NCBI GenBank assembly: GCA_024704765.1
Contig: JAKMXF010000110.1
Span: 620,001 to 684,000, forward strand
Direction of reading: 5' to 3'
From: Oopsacas minuta
Taxonomy: Eukaryota; Porifera; Hexactinellida; Lyssacinosida; Leucopsacidae
DNA: 64,000 bases
The position numbers were made by a program, and so were the translations under genes. Positions within the stretch are counted from its first letter, which is position 1. Every line of letters begins with the position of its first letter. The notes below the pieces were generated by a model, which saw only the letters and a program-made list of their open reading frames with translations, had not been told where the DNA came from and searched no databases. Below are positions 60,401 to 63,400 of the stretch, piece after piece.

Positions 60401-63400
60401 GGCTAGCCCTGTTGATTATCCCTTCCCATATTTGATTGGGGAGTGACATGTATTTCACGATGAGCTTTTCTTGCGAATCAGGGTCAGTTTGACTTGATAT
60501 CATATAGCCAACAGCTTCATAGAATGTGTGCACTTGCTGAGGTTCAAGATCACAAATGAGTCCAGATATATTATGTAGAATTTCCTCCACGTATGACTCA
60601 GCCTCCCCGCGTTGAACCATTATGAAATGTCTACGACACTTTTGTGCTATTTTTATAAATGTGTCGCATGCCATATCTTGGACACCCTCGTGTGTTTCGT
60701 GCATAAATTCAAACAGTTTGTTCACCACGGTCTTAAGGAACTTCCAATGTGCTTTCAAGAATCTCGGGTATTGACCTACAATGTACATAATGTTCGAGGC
60801 AATTATAGCTTTGTTGTCTTTCCCGCGTTTCATTTCACATAGTGACAACAATTCCTTGATAACTGTCACTAAAAATCTTTTCTCGTCCTCTTCATGCATG
60901 GACCCACTTATTGAACCGATTGCCCAGCATAAAGTATTGAGATTCTTCCAAGACCACTCTGAGCCATCGACCTGTCGTGCTAGTTTCTCAGTCATTATCT
61001 GTTCTGTGTTTATGAAATTAAGATGTGTTAGATACACTAACGTTTCTCGCATAGTTTTGTACATGTTGATAGCGTCAGTGTCCTTCATGAATTCACGTAC
61101 AACCTCACCCTGCTCGTTCTCAACTATCAATACTTCCTCGGGTTTACACATACGACTGATCATGACCTGTCGTATACGTGACAGAATGTCCTCATAGAGT
61201 GCTAGACCTGGGAGACTAGTTGCACTGCCTGTCTGTCCAGAGGCCTGTCCACTAATAGCCCCGAGAGAACGGAACCGGAGTTTGTAAAGATTCTGAGCGA
61301 GAATGCTCCAGTAATCGAGGCATATCTTGAAAATCTCTGTCTCATCAACTTCTGATATCAACACGAGGTAATGCAGAGCTTCTAAAAGAGTATTATGTAA
61401 CTCAGCTTTCAATTCCAATAGTTCACCATGTTCACGGAGGAACGAGCTAAAAAACAGAGCTAGGTTCTGGATAAAATGTTGTTCATCGTCTCTCCCCGAC
61501 TGGTAAGCTTCCCTTATGTTCGTAGACAGAGGCAGAAGTAATTTTAACTGACTCGTAACCAGTGTGAATAGCAGCAAGAATTGTTCATTATAAGTCTCAT
61601 TATTGATACTAGCTATCTCAGTCAAGCATTTCAATGTGACGTTTCGGAAGTGAGGGATTTGAAGGAACTTATATATTAGAGTAGTGAAGAGTTTTGTCTC
61701 AAAGATGTATCCCAATGGAATCCAATTAAGGAATTTTAGGAGTGTCTGGAGAGTGGCTTCAACTAAACCGAATGAAGATGAATTGTCCATTACATACACG
61801 CATAAATTGAAAATCTCAGAGAATTCAGAACACATGGACTCCTTAAGGTGACGCGATTTCGCCTGTGTCATCTGCCCGCTTGAAAAATCGAAAACTTCTT
61901 CAGAGAGTAGTTTCAGAATTATCATGTTATTCTGACAGAGAGACTCGTTAGTCCGCGACGCGCCGACTATGTCTGATATGAAAGTAGGCCAGTTCTTTGG
62001 CCATTCTTGCTTGACAATTTGAACTAGAATAACATTCAACTTGTTGAGATAGAATCTGTGTTTCTCCATTTCTGGTTGCTCACTTGATATTTTAATAATA
62101 AGAGCTACAATATACTTTTGAATACCATCACATTGCTCATGGGGTAATGCTTTCCATTTAGTTTTTATAACACCTTCAAGGATTTGGAGGGCAAAATATT
62201 TGGTCTGTTCGTTGCTGGAGTACTCAAGGATCGCGTCTACTCGTGTCCAAGCGTCTGGATGTTCTTTTAGCCGAGTTAGGAGTTGCTGTGCAAGGTGTTG
62301 ATGTTGTCCGCCACCTTGGAGCATACAAGATATAACTTGATCGAGTAGGTTTACGTCTAATCGTTCTTTGAATTCGAGAAGAGAAGTAGCGTGGTCAGGA
62401 AGATCGTATTGACTCGGTGCAATAGAAACCATATTAATCGTTTGAAATCTAATTTGTTAGTGTTTATTCATAAATTAGTTAAGGAGATCAGGTAGGGCTA
62501 TTGTCCCCTCTCAAAATCAGTGGGTCTCACATACAATTCTGTCCGAAATATGCTACCTACCGCCAAATTCCCCGTCTATGGAGGTTCATTGTATGTAACT
62601 ACTAGCATGAATTCGCTCAATATATTTTCACTCCGTTTCCGGAAGACCACTGTTCCCACAGGTCACGTTTGGTTGTGGAGATTACACAGTCGCGAACGAA
62701 ATTCGTGAATCCAATATTCGTGAAATATTATAGAATATGATAAAACTCTGAAGAAAGGGCATTATAAAGCAGAGAATGGAGAAGAATCCATAACTATTGT
62801 TGGAGAGGAAAATCTTGTAAGTCCAGTTACATTGAAACAATAGTAAAAATGTATCACAGAAAATTCATGAACTGGTAAAACCAGTTTTGCTCTTTCAATT
62901 AGATTTCTACTGCTTCGCTAATTCTAATGCAATTGTAGGAATAATAGGATTCAATATTATATTATTAAAGTGTATGACTATGCATTTGAATGCTAGGAAG
63001 TAGAGTAATATCTTCGAGGTGTGAAAGTGTGAAGTTGCATGTAATAATCGCATATTAACCATGGATAATAGGGTTTTAAGAAAAGTGGAGAGGAAATGGT
63101 GAAGTATGCTAGCCAACTCTGGATTATCCCCTGGGGTTATTGATTTCTTTGCGGGACATAGCGTATAGTATGTCTCGTAGCAAATGAGGACAGGTTTGGG
63201 CACGGTTAGGCGGGATATGATCTCAACAATTGACAGAAAAACAACAGCAAAACAACAACTAACCCAAGAATTCCTCCATCTTGATCCTTTCAACTTCCTC
63301 TCCAGCATTAGTGCCCATCTCTACTATACCATTATCCCAGTTACCTAACCGCTTAGCTTGCTTCACTAGGAAATCAAATGTATCAAGAAACCATTGGAAT

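Noticed and set aside
63124-63221. A candidate final exon downstream of 63264 ending in a natural stop
   Set aside because: It lies in a dispersed repeat (GCGGGATATGATC also at 16288), and splicing 63264 directly to 58963 restores the known SBNO order in phase.
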